From Micavibrio sp. UBA6147 (GTDB taxonomy: Bacteria > Pseudomonadota > Alphaproteobacteria > Micavibrionales > UBA1664), in assembly GCA_002423185.1 (NCBI GenBank), contig DIUX01000002.1, positions 877,947 to 941,946 on the forward strand: a DNA stretch of 64,000 bases. Direction: 5' to 3'. Of the stretch, positions 43,343 to 51,934 are shown one piece after another. The notes under the pieces were generated by a model. That model searched no databases and was not told the origin of the DNA. It saw only the letters and a program-made list of their open reading frames with translations. Each line of letters begins with the position of its first letter. The stretch's first letter is position 1. The position numbers and the translations under genes are program-made.

Positions 43343-44044
43343 ATGTGTGGCCGTTATGCGGTTTTTGCATCACTGAGGGAAATTTGTCGCCGTTTCGGGG
43401 CGTTGCCGCCGGACGAAACGCAGGCGCAGGGCTGGAAACCCCTGTATAACGCCGCTCCGATGATGGATGTGCCGATCATTATTCGTGGCCAGATGGGGTT
43501 TGCGCGATGGGGGTTTGTCCCGACATGGGCGAAGGACGAACAAAACGCAGCAAAGCTGATAAACGCCCGCAGTGAAACCATCGCCGAAAAACCGACATTC
43601 AAGGATGCGTGGATCAAACGCCGGCGGTGCCTTATCCCCGCCAACGGGTTTTATGAATGGAAAAAACAAGGCGCTGACCAAGGCGCGTATTTTATCGGCC
43701 CCGATTACGATGTGCCGCACGGCACGGAGGATATGATCAACGGCAATGTCGTTTTTGGGTTTGCGGGGCTGTGGGAGGTCTGGAATGACCGCGTCGGCTT
43801 TACCATCCTGACCCGCCCTGCCCGCCCGTCACTGGAGCATATTCACGCGCGGGAGCCGGTCATTTTTTCGCCGCAGCAAGCCGATCTATGGTTCAACAGT
43901 GATTATGGCGGGGCACAGACGATGATGGAAGAACAAACCCATGAGGCCATTCGGTTTTGGCGCGTCGGGCCCGATGTCGGGTCGGTCAAAAATAATGATC
44001 CGGCCTTGTTAAAGCCGGATCATCAGTCTTCGGTTTTATTATGA
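43343..44044 (+). CDS. SRAP-family (SOS response-associated) peptidase, YedK/HMCES-like
   Basis: 233 residues. The second residue is the catalytic Cys (MCGRYAVF), which after Met removal cross-links to abasic sites in single-stranded DNA. Other core blocks are present: YNAAPMMDVPII, MGFARWGFVPTWAKDE, INARSETI, RRRCLIPANGFYEWKK (Glu near the active site) and IHAREPVIF, the variant of the family IHDRMPVIL with the catalytic His. It shields abasic sites in DNA repair. A hairpin (43995-44023) lies in its last codons. Confidence 0.95.
   Translation: MCGRYAVFASLREICRRFGALPPDETQAQGWKPLYNAAPMMDVPIIIRGQMGFARWGFVPTWAKDEQNAAKLINARSETIAEKPTFKDAWIKRRRCLIPANGFYEWKKQGADQGAYFIGPDYDVPHGTEDMINGNVVFGFAGLWEVWNDRVGFTILTRPARPSLEHIHAREPVIFSPQQADLWFNSDYGGAQTMMEEQTHEAIRFWRVGPDVGSVKNNDPALLKPDHQSSVLL
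43995..44023 (+). terminator. Hairpin inside the 3' end of the SRAP gene
   Basis: Perfect 10-bp inverted repeat ATGATCCGGC / GCCGGATCAT with a 9-nt loop, 20 bp before the stop codon; no T-run. It could protect the 3' end or act with the next hairpin. Confidence 0.35.
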
Positions 44045-44099
44045 AACCTGTCTTATAAACCCATCAAAAAACAACAACGGATCGTAATGCGGCGGGGCA

Positions 44100-44123
44100 G
44101 GGCGGCGGTATAATCGGCCGCCC
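44100..44123 (+). terminator. Probable terminator between convergent genes
   Basis: 7-bp stem GGGCGGC / GCCGCCC with a 10-nt loop, followed by TTTATG; it lies just before the stop of the minus-strand gene at 44134. Confidence 0.45.
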
Positions 44124-44133
44124 TTTATGCGCA

Positions 44134-44832
44134 TTATTTCGGTTGTTTTTTAACGCCGCGTGGTTTGGCGTCGTTGAGGAGCTGAGCGGTGCTGGCACGC
44201 TCGGCATTGCTGTCTTTCAAGAGCCAAGAGGCGCGGACAAACTTGTCGTTGCCGTCAACGAGGGCTTCGGGCGCTGGCTTCGAGAACTCTTCTTTGGCTT
44301 GCGCGATTTTGCCTTCGGCGGTGCCTTTGAACTCACCGGCAAGGCTGGTCGCGGCGGCTCTGGCTTTTTCGAAGAAACTAAGGGCGCGGCCTTTGACTTG
44401 ATCGGCTTTGGCTTTGCCGCCTTCTTTGGCGATTTCGGCCAGTTGTTTCGGGTCTTTGGTGCCGAGGTTATAAGCCATGGCGAGGGTCGCGGCAATGGTG
44501 ATGCCGGTTTCGCGGGCCTCTTGGATGGCTTGTTCTTTCAACGCTGCGAATGTTTTTTGTGCTTCGTCTTTATTCTTGGGCAAGCCGAGTTCACTGATGG
44601 TTGTTTCAACGCGGCCTTTGGCGCCTTCGATCGTGCCTTTAATGTCAAGAACATTGACGGGGTTGAGAGCCTCAACCGGTGTGAATTCAGGGGTTTTTTT
44701 AACGCGGTAAAGCGTGACGTCGCCGTCAACGGCCTGCGCGTAAGCCAGCATTTGGCGCGCCGTGCCGAAACGGACATAATCGTCGCCTTGGTCGAGCTTT
44801 GCGTTTTCTACTACTGCATAATATGCGGTCAT
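44134..44832 (-). CDS. Protein of unknown function, Ala/Lys-rich helical
   Basis: 232 residues from the ATG at 44832 (GGAAAGG upstream); the frame is open to 44919 but the extra residues are unlike protein. The first 70 residues are mixed alpha/beta (MTAYYAVVENAKLDQGDDYVRFGTARQMLAYAQAVDGDVTLYRV). The rest is mostly amphipathic helix rich in Ala, Lys and Glu, with KGRVETTISELG and FFEKARAAATSLAGEFKGTAEGKIAQAKEEF, a composition like phasins or other helical-bundle surface proteins. No family is certain. A possible promoter (TTGACA on the minus strand at 44924-44929) lies upstream. Confidence 0.72.
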   Translation of the reverse strand: MTAYYAVVENAKLDQGDDYVRFGTARQMLAYAQAVDGDVTLYRVKKTPEFTPVEALNPVNVLDIKGTIEGAKGRVETTISELGLPKNKDEAQKTFAALKEQAIQEARETGITIAATLAMAYNLGTKDPKQLAEIAKEGGKAKADQVKGRALSFFEKARAAATSLAGEFKGTAEGKIAQAKEEFSKPAPEALVDGNDKFVRASWLLKDSNAERASTAQLLNDAKPRGVKKQPK

Positions 44833-45616
44833 TGTTTGATACCTTTCCGTCAGATGGTGTTTGTGTATTTTTTCATAATAATAAAAACCGAATAAAGAGA
44901 TGCATAAACAAGTTTTCATAATATGTCAAACTTTTTTCATAACCTTAAGTTGATATTTTAAGGTGGGGGATTTCACGACGGCCTGAGGCCTTCATCATAT
45001 TCGCTATCCTGTTGCGCCGCTGTGGCTCCAACTCCTTTTTATCGCGTTGCTTGCCCGATGAATACTCAGTTAGAGCCGCGTGATGCATCGTGCCATTTTG
45101 TTTATAGAGTTAAGAACGGGAGCCGAGCCGTTAAGGCAGGGCGGCCTTATGTACTTCTTACGCCCTGAACTTCTCCTTATATAAGGGGGCAAACAAACCG
45201 TATTAGGGCGAGGGCGCAGGTTGGGGCAGGGCGCACGGGAACGTTCGAGGGGGCGCACGGCGTGGGCGCTCGGGGGAAACAGAGTGACGGTGGTGGCCTC
45301 AAATGTGCCGATTTACGGGCGCGGAAATCGCTTTTACGCCGCTCGTGCATCGCCTTTAACACAGGATTTTCGCCGGATTAGTTTTTCAAGAAGTTATCCT
45401 TCATTTTTTTCTTGACAGTTTTTCATAAGACGTGCAATGAATGCCCTAGCACATGTTTTATGAAAATTAGATGCGGTTTGTGCCGCCCTTGTTTTTGATG
45501 TGATCGGCGCTGTTTTTAGTGTGATTAATGTCAATGAAACAAAGGCATAGCGGATTTAAGTAAGAATATTAGAGTGCTAGATTTTTACACCATTGAACCA
45601 GATTAGGGAGTAAGAA
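44833..45616 (+). other. Long non-coding region with several inverted repeats
   Basis: 784 bases without a convincing gene, the longest gap in the window. It holds: an inverted repeat ACCTTAA/TTAAGGT with a 9-bp spacer (44942-44964); GGCCTGAGGCC (44980-44990); a hairpin CAGGGCG/CGCCCTG with a 17-nt loop (45137-45167); a perfect palindrome CCTTATATAAGG (45175-45186); and a GC-rich part (about 45205-45290) with two GGCGCACGG-like repeats. TTGACA occurs at 45412. It could hold a small RNA and promoters for the divergent genes at 44832 and 45617. I found no match by eye to RNase P RNA, tmRNA or SRP RNA. Confidence 0.5.
44901..44929 (-). promoter_or_regulatory. Possible promoter for the gene starting at 44832
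   Basis: Minus-strand TTGACA (44924-44929), 17-bp spacer and TATGCA (44901-44906). The -35 is perfect; the -10 matches at only three positions. Confidence 0.4.
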
Positions 45617-47287
45617 ATGACGGTTGATGTAAGCAAACTCGAGAAGATTGAAGACGAAGTCGGCAATGTTCTGGGCTATGTACAAGGCGATAACGTGATC
45701 GATGAAGACGGATCCGTGATCGGCGAAATTGATGCAGACGGCGACGCCGTTTTCCACGAAACAGAAGAAGTCCTCGAAGATATCGCAGCCTCCACGGCCT
45801 CGTACACTCAAGATGAGGACGGCGCAGACTATAACTTGATGCAAGTTGTCGATAACTATATCGAAGCATTGCACGGCCGCGGTCTGGCGCTGATGGACCC
45901 GCCGGAATATCCGTCCGACGCTGTTTTGACCGCCATCAAAGACGAAAAGGTCAAAGAAACTCAGCAAATGCTGCGTGACCTTATGGATGGCTTGATGAAC
46001 GAGATTGACTTTAACGACCTCAACACTATCTCCAATTTCGGTCGTGACCGTTCGGACGAGATGATGAAATTGTCGCTTGAAATTCTCGACTCTGAAGACG
46101 CCGAAGGCAACATCAGCAAAAAATACACCGAAGCCAAACAACATGTCGAAGCCATCAAAAATGATGACTTTTTCTCTCAAGTTGCCGGTCTTGCCGACCG
46201 TCAGGCCGGTAAAGCGGTTGACTTCGTCAAGAAAAACCCAGGCAAGACAGCCGCCGCCGGTGCCGCCGGTGTCGGAGCGTTGATTGTCGGGGCGCCTATC
46301 GCCATCGGTGGCGCGGCCTTGGCTTACGTCGGCTCCAAATTCTGGAAAAAGAAAGAGGAGAACGCCCAAGACGAACTCCGTAAAGAAGCCAACAACCTCG
46401 CCAAAGAACTCAAAAGAATGCGTGAGCGCGGTGACAAAGCGTTTGCAGCCCTCGAAGAGTCTGCCGAAGCGATGCATGAGCGTCACTCAAACTCCAAGCG
46501 CGCGATTGCCGCTTTGCTCTTGCAACACCGCAGAACCTGCGTGTTCTTGAGCGCAGCCAAAGAGATCGAGCGCCGGATTGAGGTTGATATTCTTCCGGTT
46601 ATTAAAACGGCTTATAACGAAGCCGTCAAAGCCGGCGGCCCAAGCGAAGACTTGAAAGCGCAGCTTGAAACGATGGCAAACGCCCACGAAGCGATTACCT
46701 TCCGTGTCAACAGCTTGCAAACAGCCTACGCAACCAGCGTTGCCGAAGCGCAGCGCCAGCGTAACTTGCAAATCGCCTTGGCCAAAACCGACATGAAGAT
46801 CAAAGATCACTTGACCGAAACGAAGTCCCAATGGACATTCCGCCTCGGTCAATCGATTGAAACACTGCGGACGCTGTCGATTATCGAAGCCGTTGACGAC
46901 ATGGACAAATTGTCCGACGAAATGGTCGTTGCCGGTTCCGATATGGATCAAGTAACGGGTGCTTTGGTCAAGCGTTCCTCCGAACGCGCAGCGGTTGACC
47001 CCGCCTTGGTGGCAGAAGCCTTGGCAAAAACCGCGAAGACAGCTGAATTGCTGGCATCCAGCGGCGCAGGCAAACAAAAAGCCGACCGTGCCTTGCTGGC
47101 CGGTGCCGTAAGAGACCTCAACGCGACGGCCGAAAAAGCCCGCAATACGAGACTCTTGCCGCCGACCTCACGCCCCAAAACGGCAGAACAAGACAACGGC
47201 AAGCCGGAGCAACCACGCCTTGGCAAACCGGCGCCCGCCACAAACGGTGCCCGCCGCGTCAAACGCGCAGGCCCGAAGCCTGAGTAA
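45617..47287 (+). CDS. TelA-like (toxic-anion resistance type) protein
   Basis: 556 residues with GGGAG upstream of the start. An acidic N-terminal part (1-190) begins with a short beta repeat-like block (EVGNVLGYVQGDNVIDEDGSVIGEIDADGD). A hydrophobic Gly/Ala-rich segment at about 215-240 may sit in or on the membrane. The long helical part that follows, with AFAALEESAEAMHERHSNSKRAIAALLL, LAAKEIERR-type helices and KIKDHLTETKSQWTFRLGQSIETLR, resembles TelA proteins in helical pattern, but identity to the family is my judgement from memory. The C-terminus is basic and Pro-rich. It fits with the TerD genes elsewhere in the window as part of a stress set. Confidence 0.6.
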   Translation: MTVDVSKLEKIEDEVGNVLGYVQGDNVIDEDGSVIGEIDADGDAVFHETEEVLEDIAASTASYTQDEDGADYNLMQVVDNYIEALHGRGLALMDPPEYPSDAVLTAIKDEKVKETQQMLRDLMDGLMNEIDFNDLNTISNFGRDRSDEMMKLSLEILDSEDAEGNISKKYTEAKQHVEAIKNDDFFSQVAGLADRQAGKAVDFVKKNPGKTAAAGAAGVGALIVGAPIAIGGAALAYVGSKFWKKKEENAQDELRKEANNLAKELKRMRERGDKAFAALEESAEAMHERHSNSKRAIAALLLQHRRTCVFLSAAKEIERRIEVDILPVIKTAYNEAVKAGGPSEDLKAQLETMANAHEAITFRVNSLQTAYATSVAEAQRQRNLQIALAKTDMKIKDHLTETKSQWTFRLGQSIETLRTLSIIEAVDDMDKLSDEMVVAGSDMDQVTGALVKRSSERAAVDPALVAEALAKTAKTAELLASSGAGKQKADRALLAGAVRDLNATAEKARNTRLLPPTSRPKTAEQDNGKPEQPRLGKPAPATNGARRVKRAGPKPE

Positions 47288-47568
47288 TCAGGATTTGGGT
47301 TCGCGGGAACACCCGCCAATATTGTAACGAGATAAGGGAACAGCCCGTCGCCCATTCTAGGCGGGCGTTCCTTCCCCCTCTTCATTCTTGGCGCCGGCAC
47401 AGCTGCCATAAACGAAGAAACACCGGAAATTTACTTTCCGAAATCTGGTCTGAAGCCGCCTGTTATGACGTGTATCAAAGCGGTCGTGACAGGCGGTTTT
47501 CATTATCAAACACTGAATAAAACACAGAAAAAATATGCCGTGAGGCGGAACATACGGGACGAAACATA
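47288..47568 (+). other. Intergenic region with two hairpins
   Basis: 281 bases. A hairpin with GCCCG/CGGGC arms and flanking GAAC/GTTC lies at about 47338-47371, and CCGCCTGT/ACAGGCGG (47456-47463 / 47489-47496) followed by TTTT lies further on; either could end the TelA-like transcript. Confidence 0.4.
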
Positions 47569-48819
47569 ATGCGCACAGGGGGAATGGGAGCGGTGATGGC
47601 CATGCAAATGCAAGCACAACATGACAGAGAAAAAAACGCCCTCCAGCAGCCGTTAAACGCCCGCCGCGCCGGCCCCGTACGGACAAAATTATTCTGGGTT
47701 GTTCCCGCGCTTGAAGAACCAAAACAAGAAGTGACGGTCTGGTCGAGCATGACCTCCGGCACCGCCGTTATAATGCCCCCCAAACACGAAGCCCCGCCGG
47801 AACGCGCCGAAGCACGATTTCTATGCGCGGCACAAAGCCCGCTGACGCGGCTTTGGAGCATCGTTCCGGTCACACGCTATGCCGACCCTGACCAAGGAAT
47901 GGTGGAGGAATACGGCCACCCCATTGCCGAAAAACTCGAATTCACGCGGATGTTACAACATTTATGCGATTACGAGATGGTGATGGAAACAAAATCCGTC
48001 CCCACGAAAACGGAACAAAGCGTGAAACGCATGGAATATTTCCGCGATTTCGCCGAAAAAGAAGGGATCGTGTTTGAACAAAATACCGGACGCCCCAGCC
48101 TTTTGGTCAATGGCGCTTTCCCGCAAGTCGCAGGGCAATACGACGCACAGGCGATGGAACGCGCCAGCACCGCCTTCGCCCAAGCCGCGAGCGCCAATGC
48201 GGCGGCGGATATCAAGGGGACGGCGTTTGACCGGATGTTGGGAGGGTCTTATTTCCATGTCGATCTCGACGGATTGGTCAATGATGTGAAGGCCTTGAGC
48301 GCGTGCAAACATTTTGCCGAGCATTTCGGCAAGGCATCAGGGACGTTGAGTAACGCCAGCCACAAGGGGACGTTTGTCTATCACGTCGAACGATATGATT
48401 ATACGGAAAAAGTCGACCTCGCCAAACAATTCCGCCAGCATTTGAAAAACTGTAAAAAGGCGTCCGACGCTTTACCCGCCGGCAAGGCCAAATCGACCTT
48501 GCAAGACGCTTCGCTCTTCGCCGAATTCGTATATGATATGATGGCGCTGCGGATGGAGTTCAAGGGCTTGATCAGTGGCGAGAAGGTTGTCGATGGCGAG
48601 GCCAGAACATTCAAGAGCAATATCGAAAAAATCAAGGATAAATACGCATCGACCATGTCGCCGGAAAACGCGGAGCGGATTGCTAACGTGGCGGTGGATT
48701 GGCTCTCACCATGCCCTGTGCAGCATCTTCATCTGGTGAGGGACAGCATAAACAACGCCGTGAGTGAATCGCAGTATAATATGAGCCTGCGTATTTACGG
48801 CAATCGGGGTTTGCGGTAG
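47569..48819 (+). CDS. Protein of unknown function
   Basis: 416 residues from 47569; later in-frame ATGs at 47584 and 47596 are possible starts. No signal peptide or membrane segment. The N-terminal 110 residues are irregular and Pro-rich (RLWSIVPVTRYADPDQGMVEEYG). The rest is largely helical, with ERASTAFAQAASANAAADIKGTAFDRMLGG and a Lys-rich stretch (DLAKQFRQHLKNCKKASDALPAGKAK). I do not recognise a family. It is in the same strand as the TelA-like gene, 281 bp downstream, possibly a separate unit. Confidence 0.72.
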   Translation: MRTGGMGAVMAMQMQAQHDREKNALQQPLNARRAGPVRTKLFWVVPALEEPKQEVTVWSSMTSGTAVIMPPKHEAPPERAEARFLCAAQSPLTRLWSIVPVTRYADPDQGMVEEYGHPIAEKLEFTRMLQHLCDYEMVMETKSVPTKTEQSVKRMEYFRDFAEKEGIVFEQNTGRPSLLVNGAFPQVAGQYDAQAMERASTAFAQAASANAAADIKGTAFDRMLGGSYFHVDLDGLVNDVKALSACKHFAEHFGKASGTLSNASHKGTFVYHVERYDYTEKVDLAKQFRQHLKNCKKASDALPAGKAKSTLQDASLFAEFVYDMMALRMEFKGLISGEKVVDGEARTFKSNIEKIKDKYASTMSPENAERIANVAVDWLSPCPVQHLHLVRDSINNAVSESQYNMSLRIYGNRGLR

Positions 48820-49062
48820 TTCGCGGACGCTGATGCGTCAGGCTTGGTCGAGGGGGCAATCGGGCGGCGTCGGCGATGCGGCCTTCGCATATGCACAAAA
48901 ACAATCGTCATTTTCCTTGCGAATAAATAAAAATTAATCCGTTGGGTGTCTGGATTTTCGGCGCTGGATAGGCTATGCAGATGTATTATTTTCATCTCGC
49001 CCGCCTTTGGCATTGCTTCGTAATGGCGGCGGCGCGACATAACCAGCGGACGGATCGGATTC
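48820..49062 (+). other. Intergenic region upstream of the gcv operon
   Basis: 243 bases, AT-rich in the centre (about 48905-48945). It should hold the gcv promoter, but I could not pick one with confidence. A small GACGC/GCGTC hairpin lies near 48827. Confidence 0.5.
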
Positions 49063-50166
49063 ATGAACAAGACCCCCCTTCACGCACATCACTTGAAACT
49101 TTCCGCCAAAATGGGCGAATTCGCCGGATACGACATGCCGCTTTATTACGGCGAAGGCGTCGTCGCCGAACATGAGTGGGTGCGCAGCCATGCCGGTCTT
49201 TTTGACGTGTCACATATGGGGCAAGTCACGGTGACGGGCGCGGGCGCGGCGGCATTCTTCGAAAAGCTCACCCCGTCAGCGTTTCAATCCTTGGCACATG
49301 GGGTGGCGAAATACACGGTCTTGACCAACGAAAACGGCGGCATTATTGACGACCTCATCATTACCCGCACCGGCGATGATGCGTTTTTCGCCGTGATTAA
49401 CGCGGGATGCAAGGACAAAGACATTGCATGGATGAAGGCGAATTTGCCCTCTGGCCTCACCTTCACCGTTTTGGACGATCGCGCCTTGATCGCCCTGCAA
49501 GGCCCGAAGGCGGAAGGCGCCCTGCGCGATGTTTTGGGGATTGATGCGGCGGATCTTGGCTATATGCGCATGACCACCGCGAAACTTGCCGACGGCACGG
49601 AGGTTTTCATCAGCCGCCTCGGCTACACCGGCGAAGACGGGTTTGAGTTGAGCGTTCCGAGCGCCAAAGCTGGCAAAGTTTGGGATGACCTTCTCTCCCA
49701 TGACGATGTCAAACCGATCGGCCTTGCGGCGCGGGACAGCTTGCGCCTCGATATGGGCTATCCGCTCTATGGTCATGATATTGACGACACGACATCGCCG
49801 GTTGAGGCTGATATTGCATGGGTGATCGGCAAGCAAAACACCGGATTCTTGGGCGCTCATCGCGTCCTCAAGGAAAAGGGCGAGGGGGCTTCACGCCGCC
49901 GCGTCGGGCTGGCCTTGATCGACAAAGGCGTCGCCCGCGAAGGCAGCGAGATTTTCGACCCCGCCGCCCCCGACCGCAAAATCGGCGTGTTGACGAGCGG
50001 GAGCTTCTCGCCCAGCCTCAAGCAATCCATCGGGCAAGGCTATGTCGAGAGCGCCTTCGCCAAGGAAGGGCAAGATGTCCTGATCCGCGTGCGTGGACGC
50101 GATTTGCGCGCGAGCATCAGCAAAATGCCCTTCGTCAAGGCCGGCACGAAATCGGCGGCGAAATAA
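49063..50166 (+). CDS. gcvT: Aminomethyltransferase (glycine cleavage T protein)
   Basis: 367 residues, standard. The tetrahydrofolate-binding and catalytic features are visible: GLFDVSHMGQV, the N-terminal YGEGVVAEHEWVRS, RLGYTGEDGFELSVP, and ARDSLRLDMGYPLYGHDID with the catalytic Asp. It transfers the methylene group of the aminomethyl-lipoyl H protein to tetrahydrofolate, releasing ammonia. First gene of gcvT-gcvH-gcvPA-gcvPB. No glycine-riboswitch pattern can be seen in the 243 bp before it. Confidence 0.96.
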   Translation: MNKTPLHAHHLKLSAKMGEFAGYDMPLYYGEGVVAEHEWVRSHAGLFDVSHMGQVTVTGAGAAAFFEKLTPSAFQSLAHGVAKYTVLTNENGGIIDDLIITRTGDDAFFAVINAGCKDKDIAWMKANLPSGLTFTVLDDRALIALQGPKAEGALRDVLGIDAADLGYMRMTTAKLADGTEVFISRLGYTGEDGFELSVPSAKAGKVWDDLLSHDDVKPIGLAARDSLRLDMGYPLYGHDIDDTTSPVEADIAWVIGKQNTGFLGAHRVLKEKGEGASRRRVGLALIDKGVAREGSEIFDPAAPDRKIGVLTSGSFSPSLKQSIGQGYVESAFAKEGQDVLIRVRGRDLRASISKMPFVKAGTKSAAK

Positions 50167-50209
50167 TATAACCACCACACCAACCACCATAAAAAATAAG
50201 GACACAAAT

Positions 50210-50593
50210 ATGCCAGCGGATTTAAAATACACAAAAGACCATGAATGGCTGAAGATCGAAGGCGGCAATGTCGCCGTCGTCGGAATCACCGAATACGCAC
50301 AAGACGCGCTGGGCGACCTTGTTTATGTCGAGCTTCCAAGCATTGGGCGCAGCTTGAAAAAGGGTGAGGATTTCGCCGTGGTTGAATCGGTGAAAACGGC
50401 GGCGGAGGTTTACTCGCCGGTCACGGGCGAAGTCGTGGCCGTGAATGACGACCTTCCCGACAACCCCGAAAAAATCAAGGAATCTATTGAGGCTGGCTGG
50501 ATCGCCAAAATCAAGATGACCGACCCTGCGGATATGGAAGGCTTGATGGACAAGTCGTCTTATGCTGCGTTTTTGAAGGGGCTTACGGGCTAA
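50210..50593 (+). CDS. gcvH: Glycine cleavage system H protein
   Basis: 127 residues from the ATG at 50210, with AAGGAC upstream; the open frame continues back to 50093 inside gcvT. The lipoyl-acceptor motif VESVKTAAEVYSPVTGEV has the modified Lys62. The start KYTKDHEWLKIEG and the GITEYAQDALGDLVYVELP block are typical. It shuttles the aminomethyl group between P and T proteins on its lipoyl arm. Lies 43 bp after gcvT. Confidence 0.97.
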   Translation: MPADLKYTKDHEWLKIEGGNVAVVGITEYAQDALGDLVYVELPSIGRSLKKGEDFAVVESVKTAAEVYSPVTGEVVAVNDDLPDNPEKIKESIEAGWIAKIKMTDPADMEGLMDKSSYAAFLKGLTG

Positions 50594-50656
50594 GATTTTG
50601 CGCCATACGGCGTATCGGACAACGGACACTGACCTTAAGGTAAAGGAATAAAGGCG

Positions 50657-51934
50657 ATGCGGTATCTACCCCTGACCCACGACAACAGAATGGAGATGTT
50701 GGAAGCCATCGGCGCGAAGTCGGTCGATGACTTGTACAAAGACGTCCCCAAAAAAGCCTTCATCACCGGCCTTGCCAATCTGCCTTTGCATAAGGGCGAG
50801 ATGGAGGTTGAGAAAATCCTGTCCGATTACGCCAATCAAAACCACGCGGCGTGTGACGGGCCGTTCTTTTTGGGCGCGGGGTGCTATTACCACCATGTGC
50901 CGGCAACGGTTGATTATGTGATCCAGCGGTCTGAATTCTTGACCGCCTACACCCCGTACCAGCCCGAAATCGCCCAAGGTACGTTACAGGTCATTTTTGA
51001 ATACCAAACCATGATCGCGATGATCACGGGGATGGAAATCGCCAACGCCTCGCTCTATGACGGGGCGACGGCAATGGCGGAGGCGGCGCTCATGGCGATG
51101 CGCCTGACCCGCCGCAACGGTATTGTCCTGAAAGGGGCGCCGCACCCGCATTATAAAGAAGTGCTGGAAAGCTATATGAAGAACTTCTCCGACGTCGCCT
51201 TGCAAGGGCAGGTGTCGGAGGAAACCGCCTGCGTGATCGTGCAATACCCCGATTTCCGCGGCGAGCTTCACGACCTCAAGGCGATCCGCAAGGAATGCGA
51301 CGCGGCGGGCGCGAAAATGGTCGTGGTGGTGAACGAGATTGTCGCGCTCGGCATGCTCCCCGCCCCCGACATGGCGGATATCGTCTGCGGTGAGGCACAA
51401 TCGGTCGGATTGGCGATGAGCTTCGGCGGCCCGCATTTAGGCTTTATGGGATGCCGCGCCGAATATGTCCGGCAAATGCCGGGGCGGCTCTGCGGTGAAA
51501 CGGTTGATGCCGATGGACGCCGTTCCTTCGTTTTGACCCTCTCCACCCGCGAACAACATATCCGCCGCGAAAAGGCGACGTCGAACATCTGCACCAACCA
51601 AGGCCTGTGCGCCCTTGCATTCACCGTGCATATGGCGTTGCTCGGCGAAGGCGGGTTTAAACATCTGGCGCAATTAAACCATGAACGCGCTTGCCACCTC
51701 GCCGATGCCTTGGACAAATTGGAGGGCGTGAGCGTGGTTAACAAGACATTCTTCAACGAATTTGTTGTGAAATTGTCCAAGCCCGCGCGGGACGTTGTCG
51801 ATGCGCTGGTCAAAAAAGGCATCATCGCGGGATACCCCGTGAGCGAGCATGAATTGCTCGTCACCGCCACCGAAATGACATCGGCGGATGATATAAAAAC
51901 CCTGTGCGCCGAATTGGCGGGAGTTCTGGCATGA
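50657..51934 (+). CDS. gcvPA: Glycine dehydrogenase (decarboxylating) subunit 1
   Basis: 425 residues with AAAGGA upstream. It corresponds to the N-terminal half of the P protein: MRYLPLTHDNRMEMLEAIG, FLGAGCYYHHVPATVDYVIQRSEFLTAYTPYQPEIAQGTLQ, and MSFGGPHLGFMGCRAEYVRQMPGRL followed by LSTREQHIRREKATSNICTNQGLCAL. The P protein decarboxylates glycine. Here it is split into two subunits rather than one 950-residue chain. The stop overlaps the next start as ATGA, so the two subunits are translationally coupled. Confidence 0.96.
   Translation: MRYLPLTHDNRMEMLEAIGAKSVDDLYKDVPKKAFITGLANLPLHKGEMEVEKILSDYANQNHAACDGPFFLGAGCYYHHVPATVDYVIQRSEFLTAYTPYQPEIAQGTLQVIFEYQTMIAMITGMEIANASLYDGATAMAEAALMAMRLTRRNGIVLKGAPHPHYKEVLESYMKNFSDVALQGQVSEETACVIVQYPDFRGELHDLKAIRKECDAAGAKMVVVVNEIVALGMLPAPDMADIVCGEAQSVGLAMSFGGPHLGFMGCRAEYVRQMPGRLCGETVDADGRRSFVLTLSTREQHIRREKATSNICTNQGLCALAFTVHMALLGEGGFKHLAQLNHERACHLADALDKLEGVSVVNKTFFNEFVVKLSKPARDVVDALVKKGIIAGYPVSEHELLVTATEMTSADDIKTLCAELAGVLA

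Noticed and set aside
45205..45290. RNase P RNA, tmRNA or SRP RNA in the GC-rich part of the long gap
   Set aside because: None of their hallmark core sequences can be found.
45412..45440. Promoter based on TTGACA at 45412 upstream of the TelA-like gene
   Set aside because: No acceptable -10 element at 16-18 bp spacing.
48820..49062. Glycine riboswitch upstream of the gcv operon
   Set aside because: The conserved core motifs of the glycine riboswitch are not visible in this gap; nothing more than a small hairpin can be supported.
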